A stretch of 64,000 nucleotides of DNA from Ricinus communis (taxonomy: Eukaryota; Streptophyta; Magnoliopsida; Malpighiales; Euphorbiaceae), in assembly GCF_019578655.1 (NCBI RefSeq), contig NC_063258.1:14202802-14266801 (forward strand), given 5' to 3'. The translations under genes were made by a program, and so were the position numbers. Shown here one piece after another: positions 24,287 to 37,290 of this stretch. How positions within the stretch are numbered: position 1 is the stretch's first letter; each line of letters opens with the position of its first letter. The notes under the pieces are model-generated. The model saw only the letters and a program-made list of their open reading frames with translations. It did no database searches and was not told the DNA's origin.

Positions 24287-27200
24287 CTCACAAATATATA
24301 AAAATTACAGGGCTATTTTCTCCGATCGATTAATATCCCCGTATTACGCGGTTGTTTTCTAATATTAAAAATTTATTCCTTTGACTAGGCTGTTTTCTCA
24401 TAATCGCAATTAACTACTTTTACGGGGGTTATTTCGTTAGATTCATAAATATACACATTTTACGGGGCTATTTTCTTATATTTATAAATATACCACTTTT
24501 ACATGGTCGGTTTCTCATATTAAATTCTTAGCATTATTATGGTATTGTTTTTCAAATTCATAAATATACACGTTTTATAGAGTTATTTTCTTATATTGAC
24601 AAATATACCCCTTTTACGGGGTTGTTTTGTCATATTATAAAATTAACCTATTTACGTGGTAATTTTCTCATACTCATAAATATACAAAAATTACGGGGTT
24701 ATTTTCTCCGATTGATAAATATTCTCGTATTACGGGGTCGTTTCTAATATTTATAAATACCTCTTACGGGGTTGTTTTCTCATATTAAAAAATTTACCCC
24801 TTCTATGAGGTTGTTTTCTCAAACTCGCAATTCCACTACTTTTACGAGGTTGTTTTTTCAGATTCATAAATATACATGTTTTACGGGGTTATTTTCTTTT
24901 ATTGACAAATATACCCCTTCTACGGGGTTGTTTTCTCATTTTATAAAATTAACCCAGTTAAGTGGTTATTTTCTCATACTCACAAATATACCAAAACTAT
25001 GGGGTTATCCTCTCCTGATTGCGAAATATCCCTTTATTACGAGGTTGTTTTCTAATATTTATAAATATACCTCTCTTACTTAATTGTTTTCTCATATTAA
25101 AATATTAATCCCTTATGCGAGGTTGTTTTCTCATACTCGTAATTACACTACTTTTACGGGGTTATTTTCTCAGATTCATAGATATACATATGTTACGGGG
25201 TTATTTTCTTATATTGATAAATATATCACTTTTATAGGGTTGTTTTCTCATATTAAATTATTAGCACTATTATGGGGATATTTTCTCAAATTCATAAATA
25301 TACACGTTTTACGGAATTATTTTCTTATATCGACAAATATATCCTTTTTGCTGAGTTGTATTCTCATAAATAAAAGTAACTCATTTAAGGGGTTGTTTTC
25401 TCATACTCACAAATATATAAAAATTACAAGGTTATTCTCTCCAATTGATTAATATTTTGGTATTACGGGGTTGTTTTCTAATATTTATAAATATACTCCT
25501 CTTACAGAATAGTTTTCTCATATTAAAAAATTTATCCCTTCTACGAGGCTATTTTCTCATACTCGTAATTCTAGAACTATTATGGGGTTGTTTTCTCAAA
25601 TTCATAAATTTATACGTTTTACGTGGTTATTTTCTTATATCGACAAACATACTCCTTTTAAGGGGTTATTTTCTCATATTATAAAATTAACCCATTTAAG
25701 AGGTTGTTTTCTCATACTCACAAATGCACCACAATTACGTGGTTATTTCCTCATATTCATAAAAATCCCGGTATTACGAGGTTGTTTTCACATATTAAAA
25801 AATTTACTCCTTCTACGAGGCTGTTTTCTCACACTTAGAATTACACTGTTTTTACGGGTTTGTTTTCTTAGATTCATAAATATACACGTTTTACGGGGTT
25901 ATTTTCTTATATTGATAAATATACCACTTTTACCGGGTCATTTTATCTTATTATATTATTAACACTATTATGGAGTTGTTTTCTCAAATTCATAAATATA
26001 CACGTTCTACGGGGTTATCTTCTAATATCGATAAATATACCCTTTTTACAGGGTTATTTACTCATATTATAAAATTAACCCATTTAAGGGGTTGTTTTTT
26101 CGTACTCACAAATATACCAAAATTATAGGGTTATTTTCTCCGATTGATAAATGTCCCCGCATTACGGGGTTGTTCTCTAATATTCATAAATATACCCCTC
26201 TTACGGGGTTGTTTTGTTATACTAAATTATTAGCACTATTATTGTATTATTTTTTCAAATTCATAAATATACACGTTTTACGAAGTTATTTTCTTATATT
26301 GACAAATATACCGCTTTTACAAGATTGTGTTCTCATATTATAAAATTAAACCATCTAAGGGGTTATTTTTCATACACACAAATAAACCACAATTACGGGG
26401 TTAATTTCTCTAATCGATAAATATTACCGTATTACGGCGTGGTTTTCTCATATTAAAAAATTTACCCCTTCTACGAGGCTGTATTCTCATATTAAAATAT
26501 TTACCCCTTCTGCGAGGTTGTATTCTCAGACTCGCAATTACACTACTTTTATGGGATTGTTTTCTCACATTCATAAATATACACGTTTTACTAGGTTAAT
26601 TTCTTATTTTGATAAAAATACCACTTTCATAGTGTCGTTTTGTCATATTCAATTACTAGCACTCTTCTAGGGTTGTTTTATCAAATTCATAAATATACAC
26701 GTTTCGGGGTTATTTTCTTATATCGAGCAATATACCCCTTTTACGGGGTTGTTTTCTCATATTGATAAATATACATGTTTTACAGGGTTATTTTCTTATA
26801 TTGATAAATATACCACTTTTACGGAGTTGTCTTGTCATATTCATAAATATACACGTTTCACGGGGTTATTTTCTTATATCAACAAATATACACCTTTTAC
26901 GAGGTTGTTTTCTCATATTAATAAATATACACATTTTACAGGGTTATTTTATTATATTGATAAATATACCACTTTTACGAGGTTATTTTCTTATATCGAC
27001 AAATATACCACTTTTACGGGTTGTTTTCTCATATTTATAAATATACACGTTTTACAGGGTTATTTTCTTGTGTTGACAAATATGCCCCTTTTATGGGGTT
27101 GTTTTCTCATAATATAAAATTAACTCATTTAAGTGGTTGTTTTCTCATACTCATAAATATACCAAAATTACGGGGTTATCTTCTCCGATTGCGAAATATC

Positions 27201-27584
27201 CCCTTATTACAGGGTTGTTTTCTAATATTTATAAATATACCCCTCTTACAGGGTTATTTTCTCCGATCGATAAATATCCCCATATTACGGGGTTGTTTTC
27301 ACATATTAAAAAATTTACCCCTTCTACGAGGTTGTTTTCTAATATTAAAAAATTTACACGTTCTGCGAGGCTGCTTTCTCAGACTCGTAATTACACTACA
27401 TTTTACGGGGTTATTTTCTTATATTGATAAATATACCACTTTTACGGGATCATTTTCTCATACTAAATTATCAACACTATTATGGTGTTATTGTTTTCTC
27501 AAATTCGTAAATATACACGTTTTACGGAGTTATTTCTTATATTGACAAATATATCCCTTTTATGGGGTTATTTTCTCATATTAT

Positions 27585-28324
27585 AAAATTAACCCATGTA
27601 AGGGGTTATTTTCTCATACTCACAAATATACCAAAATTACGAGGTTATTTTCTCCGATTGATAAATATTTCCGTATTACAGGGTTGTTTTCTAATATTTA
27701 TAAATATACCCCTCTTTCGGGGTTGTTTTATCATATTAAGAATTTATCCGTTCTTCGAGGCTATTTTCTTAGACTCGCAATTACACTACTTTTACGGGGT
27801 TGTTTTCTCAAATTAACAAATATACAAATTTTACAGGGATATTTTCTTATACAAATAAATATACCACTTTTTACGGGGTCGTCTTCTCATATTAAATTAT
27901 TAGCACTATTATGGGGTTATTTTCTTAAATTCATAAGTATACACGTTTTATGGAGTTATTTTCTTATGTTGATAAATATACCACATTTACGGGGTTATTT
28001 TCTTATATCGACAAATATACCCCTTTTACGGGGTTGTTTTCTTATATCATAAAATTAGCCATTTAAGGGGTTGTTTTCTCATACTCATAAATATACCAAA
28101 ATTACGGGGTTATTTTCTCCGATCGACAAATATCCCTGTATTACGGGGTTGTTTTCTCATATTAAAAATTTACTCCTTCTAGGAGGATGTTTTCTCAAAC
28201 TCGTAATTACACTACTTTTACGGTGTTGTTTTCTCATATATATAAATATACGCGTTTTACAAGATTATTTTCTTATATTAACAAATATACTCCTTTTACG
28301 GGGTTATTTTCTCATATTATAAAA
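27585..28324 (+). repeat. Local satellite duplication, copy 1
   Basis: This aligns with 28325-29060 at an offset of about 735 bp. Shared private variants include the block ACAAATTTTAC(A/G)GGGATATTTTC with TACAxATAAATATACCAC, GTC(G/A)TCTTCTC, and AAAATTAGCCATTTAAGG. Confidence 0.7.
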
Positions 28325-29060
28325 TTAACCTATTTAAGGGGTTGTTTTCTCATACTCACAAATATACTAAAATTACGGGGTTATTTTCTCCGATTGATAA
28401 ATATTCCTGAATTAGAGGATTGTTTTCTAATATTTATACATATACCCCTCTTACGGGGTTGTTTTATCATATTAAAAATTTACCCATTCTACGAGACTAT
28501 TTTCTTAGACTCACAATTACACTACTTTTATGGGGTTGTTTTCTCAAATTCACAAATATACAAATTTTACGGGGATATTTTCTTATACAGATAAATATAC
28601 CACTTTTTACGGGGTCATCTTCTCATATTAAATTATTACCACAATTATGGGGTTATTTTCAAATTCATAAATATACACGTTTTACGGGGTTATTTTCTTT
28701 TATTGACAAATATACCACTTTTATGGGGTTATTTTCTTATATCGACAAATTTGCCCCTTTTACGGGGTTGTTTTCTCATTTTATAAAATTAGCCATTTAA
28801 GGGGTTGTTTTCTCATACTCACAAATATACCAAAATTATGGGGTTATTTTCTCCGATCAATAAATATCCCCATATTACGGGGTTGTTTTCTCATATTAAA
28901 AAATTTATCCCTTCTATGAGACTGTTTTCTCAAACTCGTAATTACACTAATTTTACGGGGTTGTTTTCTCATATTTATAAATATACACGTCTTATGGAGT
29001 TATTTTCTTACATTGATAAATATACTACTTTTACGGGTCGTTTTCTCCTATTAAATTATT
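28325..29060 (+). repeat. Local satellite duplication, copy 2
   Basis: Second copy of the 0.73-kb block at 27585. It has lost part of one monomer near 28660 (TTATTTTCAAATTCATAAA) but otherwise keeps the same order of monomer variants. Confidence 0.7.
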
Positions 29061-30690
29061 AGCACTATTATGGGGTTGTTTTCTCAAATTTATAAATATA
29101 CACGTTTTACGTGGTTATTTTCTTAAATCGACAAATATATCCCTTTTATAGGATTGTTTTCTCATATTATAAAATTAGCCATTTATGGGGTTGTTTTCTC
29201 ATATTCACAAATATACCAAAATTACGGGGTTGTTTTCTCATATTAAAAAATTTACCCCTTCTACGAGGATGTTTTCTCAAACTCGCAATTGCACTACTTT
29301 TACGGTGTTGTTTTCTTATATTCATAAATATACAAGTTTTTACTGTGTTATTTTCTTATATTGATAAATATACTATTTTTACGGGGTCCCTTTCTCATTT
29401 TAAATAATTAGCACTATTATGGGGTTGTTTTTCTAAATTCATAAATATACAAGTTTTACGTGGTTATTTTCTTATATCGACAAATATGCCCCTTTTACGG
29501 TGTTGTTCTCTCATATTATAAAATTAACCTATTTAAGGGGTTGTTTTCTTATACTCATAAATATACCATAATTACGAGGCCATTTTTCTCAGATTCATAA
29601 ATATCCCCATATTACGGGATTATTTTCACATATTAAAAAATTTACCCCTTCTACGAGGCTGTTTTCTAATATTAAAAAATTTACACATTCTGCGAGGATG
29701 CTTTCTTGGACTCGCAATTACACTACTTTTACGGGGTTGTTTTCTCAGATTCATAAATATACACATTTTTTACGGGGTTATTTTCTTATATTGATAAAAA
29801 TACCACTTTTACGAGGTCATCTTCTTATACTAAATTATCAGCACTATTATGGTGTTATTTTCTCAAATTCATAAATATACACGCTTTACGGAGTTATTTT
29901 CTTATATTGACAAATATACCCCTTTTACGTTGTTGTTTTCTCATATTATAAAATTAACCTATTTATGGGGTTGTTTTCTCATACTCACAAATATATCAAA
30001 ATTACGGGGTTATTTTCTCCAATTGAAAAATATTCTCGTATTACAAGGTTGTTTTCTAATATTTATAAATATACCCCTCTTACGGGGTTGTTTTCTCATA
30101 TTAAAAAATTTACCCCTTCTATGAGATTGTTTTCTCAAACTTCCAATTACACTACTTTTACGGGGTTGTTTTCTCAAATTCATAGATTACACGTTTTATG
30201 GATTTATTATCTTATATTGCTAAATATACCACTTTTACGGGGTCGTTTTCTCATATAAATTATTAGCACTATTATGGGGTTGTTTTTTCAAATTTATAAA
30301 TATACACGTTTTATGAGGTTATTTTCTTATATCGACAAATATACCCCTTTTATGGAGTTGTTTTCTCTTATTATAAAATTAATCTATTTAAAAGGTTATT
30401 TTCTCATACTCACAAATATACCACAATTACGGGGTTATTTCCTCAGATTCATAAATATCCCCGTATTATGGGGTTGTTTTCACATATTAAAAAATATATC
30501 CCTTCTACGAGGCTGTTTTCTCTTATTAAAAAATTTATCCGTTCTACGCGACTATATTTTTAGACTTGCAATTACACTACTGTTACGGGGTTGTTTTCTA
30601 AGATTCATAAATATACACGTTTATGGGGTTATTTTCTTATATTGATAAATATACCACTTTTATGGGGTTGTTTTCTCATATTATAAAATT

Positions 30691-30695
30691 AATCC
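30691..30695 (+). other. Target site duplication, left copy
   Basis: AATCC directly before the TGTAACGCC start of the 5' LTR; the same AATCC follows the 3' LTR at 40086-40090. Removing the element restores a normal satellite monomer junction (ATAAAATTAATCC followed by ATTTAAGG). Confidence 0.92.
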
Positions 30696-32996
30696 TGTAA
30701 CGCCTGCATTTTCTCATCATCCATGTTATGTGCATTTACATTTAATCATTGGGCATATGATGGTATATCAATGATATTTTTATTTTATGAGAACATATAT
30801 ATATTAATTATAAGTAGAGAATAAGAAGCATGATATTAGATTATTAATTTAGATAAGTTGATTAAGTACTTGGGTTATGTGTATTAAGCCTTAAGACTTA
30901 ATTGAACCAATAGTTGAAGGTTGGGTAAATAGATTGGACTTAAAAGATACAATTAAAAGTTAGTACCTATATATGGTTAGTAAGAATTAATTTAGGGTGA
31001 TAAAAATAGTTTAGTAGGTGGTGGCATTAAGAGAGGAATATTGGAAATTGGAACCATGAGTAAGCTCATTTTACCTCTTCATTTCTCTAAAATTCGTACA
31101 TGGCCAAAAACACAAAATTTGGAATAAGAGAGAGGAGTGGAATACCTAGAAAACTTAAGATTAAGATAGGATTTTGCCAACTATTGAAGGAGCCAAGCTA
31201 AAGCTAAAGGATTTAAGCATATTAGCAACCCAAAAGCTGAAATTGGTAAGTTGTTACTTGAGTGTTATAAATTCGTCATTAGGGTTCTTGATTACAAATT
31301 GGAAAACTTCATTTGATGGTCTCATTGATTAATTAAAGGTCTGATTATCATGAATTAGTAGAGTATTGAATGATTGCATAAAGATTAAGCTTGATTTAAG
31401 TTTAAGTATGTTAAGATAGAAAACTGTCAAAATTCCAGCAACCTTGATGTTCTGTATTTTAGGCATAACATGGGTTATATAAGTCCAAATTAAGCTTAAT
31501 TGGTGTCTATGGAAAGTTTAGAGAGTCCTCTATAACTTTGTAGTTTTGTGATTTTGCTATTTTGCCGTTTTGGTTGCTTAAATTGAGCAAATAGATTGCT
31601 GCTCGGGTACAACTAGCTGTATGACCCTTGCTCAGTAATTTGAAAATAATTAAATCTATAGAAGTCGGAATTGAGTAATTCTTCTTGGAGATGAAACTAG
31701 ACGCATAAATGGATATGTCAATTTAATATGAGATTTTTGTATTAAGCCAATTTTGCCCAGCAATAAATATACCTTGGTACTAAATTCTGTCTAGAAAACA
31801 GAAATGTTGGAGATTAGTTTTATGCAATTTATTGATGTTAATTTGAGTTAGATTGGTATTTAACTAGATGGGAAATGTTTATAGGATATTAAAACAGTAA
31901 TTGAGAGTCTTAGAGGAAGAGTTAGACCTATGAATTAGAGAGGGGATGATCTTGTAATGCATTAGAACTCGCATTTACATGAATATTTGTAATATGCATG
32001 AAATGTGAATTGATGAATGTGTTGACAGTACTCAAAGGCACCGGAAAGGAAGTTGTGGAGAAAGGAGGTTCTTATATGCTAAAGGAATAAGTATATTTTG
32101 AGTAAGTAAATAGTTAATATTTGCTATGTTCATATATTTAATCAAATGTTCATGAAATGGTTGCGTTTGCTTAATATTGTTTATGTTTGAATGACTGAGA
32201 TGGAAATGATTGGTGTGGAGTGGAACAATTGTTATTGCTGAAATATGATATAAGTGAAATGATTGAATTGTGATGTTAAGTGCATATGTGCATGTGAATG
32301 GTGGATTCCCCTATGAAAAAAAGATATATATATATAAAGCCTTGGGAGGCTAAAGCCTAGAGAGGCTATAAAAGTGTATAATGTGAGATGAGGCGGAGCA
32401 GCTTACGTGTGTGATATGTGAGGATGAGGTGGAGCAGCACATTAAAGGGGATCCACAAGCCGTGAGAACTAACCATAATTGTTGAATTGTATTTCTTCTA
32501 TGATGGTTGTAATGAATTGAGTAGAATGGTATGACTTTATACCTAAACTATGAATATCATGGAAAGTTATGTGATTGGGTGGAAATTGTATTAAGTGTAT
32601 GTGATATAGATTATGTTGATTATTTATTTACTGAGCTGGAGGCTCACCCCTCTCCAAAATTTTTCTTTTCAGGTTTGTAAATAGTAGTGCATCCGTTGGT
32701 TGTATGCGAAGTCTAGCTTTTAGCGATTCACATCAAGTTGGGCCGGTTGTGAAGTCTCCTCCGATGCATTTTGTATGCAGTTATGTGATATATGGAAGTA
32801 TGCCTTATAAGGCATAAGAAGATGTTTGTAATACTTGTTAAATGATGTTTAAGTATAATCATATGTTTATATTTTAATAACCTTGTGTCCGGATTCTTAA
32901 CAACCTACATATTGACCTATCTACCGTAGTATATATTCTGACGCTTGTATGCTTCCGGCTAATGTTTATTGGTTAGTATGTGATGGGGGTGTTACA
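30696..32996 (+). repeat. 5' LTR of the Tekay-like element
   Basis: Starts TGTAACGCCTGCATTTTC and ends GGGGGTGTTACA, about 2301 bp. It is essentially identical to the 3' LTR from 30707 to about 32030, apart from a one-base T-run difference; the remaining differences are concentrated in the last kilobase. Short open frames here look incidental. Confidence 0.93.
32367..32374 (+). promoter_or_regulatory. Candidate LTR TATA box
   Basis: TATAAAAG in the sequence GAGGCTATAAAAGTGTATAA, conserved at 39448-39455 in the other LTR. It lies about 620 bp before the LTR end and would place transcription start near 32400. Inferred from motif and position only. Confidence 0.4.
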
Positions 32997-33002
32997 TTTT
33001 AG

Positions 33003-33013
33003 TGGTATCGAGC
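33003..33013 (+). other. Primer binding site, one base short
   Basis: TGGTATCGAGC lies six bases after the 5' LTR end. The usual plant initiator-Met primer site is TGGTATCAGAGC, so an A is missing. The intact form is seen on the - strand at 15261-15272. Confidence 0.82.
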
Positions 33014-33113
33014 GGGGATTAGATTCATTGGGAGTAGATTCATGTTGCACATCATTAAGCATATGATATATGTTCTTTGAACTTGACTGAATATTTGCAT
33101 TTAATATATATAG

Positions 33114-34180
33114 ATGGAGAGACAAGGAGAACACGCGGCCCGGATAAGTCATTAGAGTCTCATGCATGGTCATGAAAATGCATCCGAACATGATCAACAT
33201 GATGAGCATGAGCTACATTCTGAAAATGCCTGTCGAATGTACAAAATGTTATGGAACAGTTTATGGATTTTCCGATGCAACGGGCGGCTCAACAACAAGC
33301 ACCGGCGCCTCAGACTCAACAACAAAAGGCTGTGATAGATAAGAATTATGAAAGAGTTAGGAAACAAGGTGCTAATGTTTATCAAGGTACTACTGATCCT
33401 GCTGAGGCTGAGGAATGGTTACGAAATCTGAAGGGTGTTGGATAGATTTAATTGCACATCCGAACAAAGGCTTCTATATGTGATATCTTTAATAGAAAAG
33501 ATGCACTTGATTGGTGGGAAACAGTTTTAAGAAGCAAAGATCGACCAATGACTTTGACTTGGAATGATTTCTTGAGAGAATTTACTTTGAGAAGTATACT
33601 CCAAAAATTTATAGAGACGGAAAGAAGCTTGAATTTCTTGATTGAAGCAGAATGATATATCGATTCACAGTCTGAAGTTTAATTTGTGAGATTATGTAAG
33701 TATGCACGGAAGAAATAGCCAGAAGAACCGAAAGGAAGAAATTTGAGATGGGTTTGAGGCTTGACATTCGTGAGAAAATGGCGTTGAAACCTCATAATTA
33801 CAATGCCTCAATTGAAGCCGCTTTGAGGCTGAAGAAACATCATTTGAAAGGAATACTATGGAAGCTAAAAGAAGAAGATCATTGGTGCTTATAGTAATCC
33901 TCCAAGACATATTAGTATTTCTTCATTTAGAGGCTCTAATTCACGTGGAGTAGTTATCGTGGACGAGGGTTTGGTGGTCAGTCTAGTAGATCCTCCATAG
34001 TACCTTATAGTAGAGGTGGATACAATTCATCCAGACTTGAGGAGGACAAGTTTCCCGATGGGGTTTGCTCTGTTTGTCCTCGTGCAACAGGGAGACATCT
34101 TGGAGAATGTTGGGGACCTAGACCGGTGGTATGTTTTACTTGTAGTAGGCCGGACATTATTCTAGAGATTGTCCTATGAG
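33114..34180 (+). pseudogene. Gypsy gag (capsid and zinc knuckle), broken
   Basis: A likely start ATG lies at 33114, but that frame stops at 33153. In another frame, 33251-33445 encodes RKQGANVYQGTTDPAEAEEW, typical of the N-terminal retrotransposon_gag domain. 33452-33655 continues with DALDWWETVLRSKDRPMTLTW, and 33710-33900 in shifted frames has EIARTERKKFEMGLRLDIRE-like sequence. The Cys-rich nucleocapsid follows at 34070-34172, with VCFTCSRPD and then, after a frameshift, a displaced terminal DC pair. Gag would form the virus-like particle and bind the RNA genome. At least four frame breaks are visible, so no intact product is possible as written. Confidence 0.85.
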
Positions 34181-34329
34181 AAGAAATAATGTTTGGAGAA
34201 TCTTATCGGTGGGTCGAGTAGTGTTGGTGAAAATATTCCAGTTGGTTCAGTGAGGAGGAAGAGGTGGCGGAGGAGGTTTAACTATTTCAGCAACACCATC
34301 GGAACAAATTGGTCAACCACAAGCACAAG

Positions 34330-34793
34330 CTAGAGTATTTGCTACTACTAGAAATGAAGCATTTGTAGCACCTGAAATTATTCTTGGTATACTTTCTATT
34401 CATGATTCCGATGCACATGTTCTTATTGATCCCGGATCCACATGTTCATTCATATCACATGATTTTGCATCGCATGTTCATGCTAATATAGAGGCATTAG
34501 GTTATGATATATATGTATCTATGCCTGCTTTGGGGTATTATCACGATGCATCGATAGTGAGATCATGTCCTGTAGTAGTAGATAGTGTCAAACTACATGC
34601 GGATTTGGTTGTTATTAATCTTAGAGAGTTTGATGTTATTTTGGGGATGGATTGGTTGTCAAGAAATCATGCTATTGTTGATTGTAAAACGAAGGAAGTG
34701 GCTATGGAAATACAAGGAGAAATGAAAATAGTAATGGTGGGTGAAAGGAAGACAATTCCTAATTGTTTGATTTATTGCATGTCGATTAATTAA
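34330..34793 (+). pseudogene. Gypsy aspartic protease region
   Basis: This single open frame holds the catalytic motif LIDPGST at 34422-34442, where the aspartate at 34428 would act in the dimeric retropepsin, followed by FISHDFA. The second conserved block FDVILGMDWLSRNHAIVDC lies near 34630. It is the least damaged segment of the polyprotein, but the frame closes with TAA at 34791 where the related polyproteins continue; homology resumes at once in another frame (NGCEAYLISFIDTTKVDPGV). The protease would cut gag-pol during particle maturation. Confidence 0.87.
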
Positions 34794-35694
34794 AAATGGA
34801 TGTGAAGCATATCTAATTAGTTTTATAGATACTACTAAGGTCGATCCAGGGGTATTAGACATTCCAGTGGTCGGAGAATTTCCTAACATATTCTTAGATG
34901 ATTTGCTGGTTTGCCACCAAATCGAGAGGTTGATTTTGAGATTGACATCATCCACAATGCACCTATTTCCATTGCACCATACAGAATGGCTCCATTAGAA
35001 TTGAAAGAATTAAAGAAGCAATTAGAAGAGTTACTTGATAAAGGTTTCATCGGGCCAAGTACTTCACCTTGGGGAGCACCCGATTCATTTGTGAAGAAAA
35101 GGATGGTAGTATGCGATTATGTATTGATTATAGGCAATTGAATAGGATTACAGTGAAGAATAAATATCCATTGCCGAGAATTGATGATTTGCTTGATCAG
35201 TTAAAAGGTGCAACTGTGTTCTCTAAAATTGATTTAAGATCAGGTTATTGGCAACTCCGGGTTGAAGAGAAATCTATTGCCAAGACGGCATTGAACAAGG
35301 TATGGGCACTATGAATTTATTGTGATGCCATTTGGTTTAACAAATGCTCCCTTTGTTTTATGTCAACGATGAACAACACTTTCCAGCCATATTTAGATCA
35401 CTTTGTTATTGTGTTCATTGATGATATTCCGATTTACTCTAGAAGCCCGGAAGAGCATGAACAACACTTGAGAATTGTTTCATGATTTTGAGGGAAAAAC
35501 AGTTGTATGCAAAATTCAACAAATGCGAGTTTTGGATGGAGGAAATTGCATTCTTAGGGCATATTATTTCTAAACATGGAGTGCAACCAGATTCATCAAA
35601 GATTAAAGCAATTATTGAATGGGAACCGCCTAGAAATGTTTCCCGAAGTTCAAGTTTTCTTGGGTTGGTGGCTATTATAGAAGATTTGTAAAAG
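34794..35694 (+). pseudogene. Gypsy reverse transcriptase region, broken
   Basis: Homology runs [14 protein letters not shown] (34860), then a shift near 34903 into [12 protein letters not shown] and [16 protein letters not shown] (34950-35020). After a second shift near 35095 it continues [20 protein letters not shown] and [19 protein letters not shown]. After a third near 35295 come [14 protein letters not shown] and the active-site motif FIDD at 35414-35425 in [19 protein letters not shown]. The last part, 35482-35691, has [20 protein letters not shown]. The polymerase copies element RNA into cDNA using the primer site at 33003. All core blocks are present in order, so the damage is short indels rather than loss of domains. 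Confidence 0.92.
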
Positions 35695-36250
35695 ATTTTT
35701 CAGTTATTGCTAAGCCTCTAACTGACTTTGTTAAAGAAGAATGTGCCATTCCGGTGGACGGAGTTATGTGATCAAAATTTTCAAGAGTTGAAGAAAAGGC
35801 TTACTACTACACCGATACTCGCATTGCCATCCGAAATGGAGGTTATGTTGTATATCGATGCTTCTAGGCAAGGACTTGGATGTGTCTTAATGCAGCATGG
35901 GAAGGTTATAGCTTATGCTTCAAGACAATTCGCGACCTCATGAGCTGAATTATCCTACACATGATCTTGAATTAGCGAGCTATTGTACATGCATTGAAGA
36001 TATGGCGACATTATTTATACGGGGAGACATTTCAGATATTTACTGATCATAAGAGTTTGAAATATATCCCTACGCAGAAAGAGTTGAATCTGAGACAACG
36101 AAGATGGATTGAGCTTCTGAAGGATTATGATTGCACTATTGATTATCATCCGGAAAGCAAATGTTGTTCTTCGATGCTTTAAGTAGGAAGTCAGTGGAAA
36201 ATTTTTCAAGTATGATTTGCTACAATGTAGAATATTTAGTTGCACTTAGA
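35695..36250 (+). pseudogene. Gypsy RNase H region, broken
   Basis: 35728-35943 encodes FRWTELCDQNFQELKKRL and VMLYIDASRQGLGCVLMQ, the connection and the first acidic residue of Ty3-type RNase H, followed by IAYASRQ. After a frameshift near 35940, 35994-36182 gives [38 protein letters not shown], the second half of the domain. Another break near 36175 interrupts the usual block after YHPESKC. RNase H removes the RNA strand during cDNA synthesis. Confidence 0.9.
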
Positions 36251-36299
36251 GCTATGGATGTGAAGTTTTATGTTTATGACAATGATCCTTAGCCACATT

Positions 36300-37290
36300 A
36301 CAAGTAAAGCCTTTGATTGGAGATAAAATTAAAGATGCACAGTGTGAAGATTCTTATTTGCAAAGGATGAAGGGTAGAGTACAAGAAGGAAAGAATACAC
36401 AATTTGTGTTGAAAGATGATGGTGTGTTATTGAATAGAAATCGTGTATGTGTACCTGATGTAGGAAATTTGAGAAAGGAAATCATGCATGAAGCGCACTA
36501 TGCACCTTATGCAATGCATCCTGGAAGTACCAAAATGTACAAAAATTTGAAGCCTTATTATTGGTGGTAGGCAATGAAGAAGGATGTGGCAGAATTTGTG
36601 AGTAAGTGTTTGACATGTCGGCCAAGTGAAAGGAGAGCACCAGGCACTGCAGGTAAACTTCATTCTTTATCTATACCTGTGGAAGTGGGATAAGATTACT
36701 ATGGATTTTGTTATGGGATTGCCGCGTACATTTAACAAGCATGATGCTATTTGGGTAATTGTTGATCGACTTACTAAATGTGCTCATTTCTTACCTGTGA
36801 AACAAACAGATTCACTTGATAAACTTGCTGAATTGTATATTTCTGAGATTGTTAGATTGCATGGTGTGCCTATATCTATTGTATCAGATAGGGATCCTAG
36901 ATTTACTTCTCGTTTCCGGGAGAGTTTGCGAAGCATATGGTACTAAGCTTCATTTGATGCGACTTTTCATCCTCAAACAGATGGGCAATCAGAAAGAACT
37001 ATTCAGACATTAGAAGATATGATGAGGGCTTGCACACTTGAGTTCAAGGGTAACTGGGATGATTACATACCACAGATGGAATTTGCGTATAACAGTTTTC
37101 ATTCTAGTATCGGTATGGCTCCTTATGAAGCTTTGTATGGGAGGAAATGTAGAAGTCCAGTTCTTTGGGATGTTGAAGGTTTAAGACGACGAAGGTCCAG
37201 AATTGGTACAAAAGCGATGGATAAAATAGAGATAGTTAAAAAGAATTTGAAAGTAGCGCAGACGGACAAAGAGTTATGCTGATTTGCATC
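36300..37290 (+). pseudogene. Gypsy integrase core, broken
   Basis: The zinc-binding HHCC module has EAHYAPYAMHPGSTKMYKNL (36488-36550) and KCLTCRPSE (36605), separated by a TAG at 36568-36570 after YYWW. The DDE core shows [10 protein letters not shown] (first D, near 36700), [13 protein letters not shown] (second D, near 36885) and, after a frameshift near 36943, HPQTDGQSERTIQTLEDMM with the catalytic E near 37000. It continues as YIPQMEFAYNSFHSSIGMAP and YGRKCRSPV. Integrase inserts the cDNA and makes the 5-bp duplication seen as AATCC. Two clear breaks prevent a continuous product. Confidence 0.92.

Larger units (their letters stand above)
21783..30695 (+). repeat. Satellite array, block 3
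   Basis: Same repeat and orientation as block 1. Many HOR units are nearly complete; for example, 22640-22960 shows seven successive monomer types with 38-39-bp spacing. The block contains the plastid ndhH insertion at 24200, the skipped-monomer junctions near 23384 and 25560, and a local 0.73-kb duplication at 27585-29060. It ends at the target site of the Tekay-like element. Apart from the plastid piece I see no unrelated sequence. Confidence 0.95.

Noticed and set aside
30707..32030. A gene-like single-copy region between satellite blocks
   Set aside because: The sequence recurs almost perfectly at 37790-39110 and is bounded by LTR termini and target duplications.
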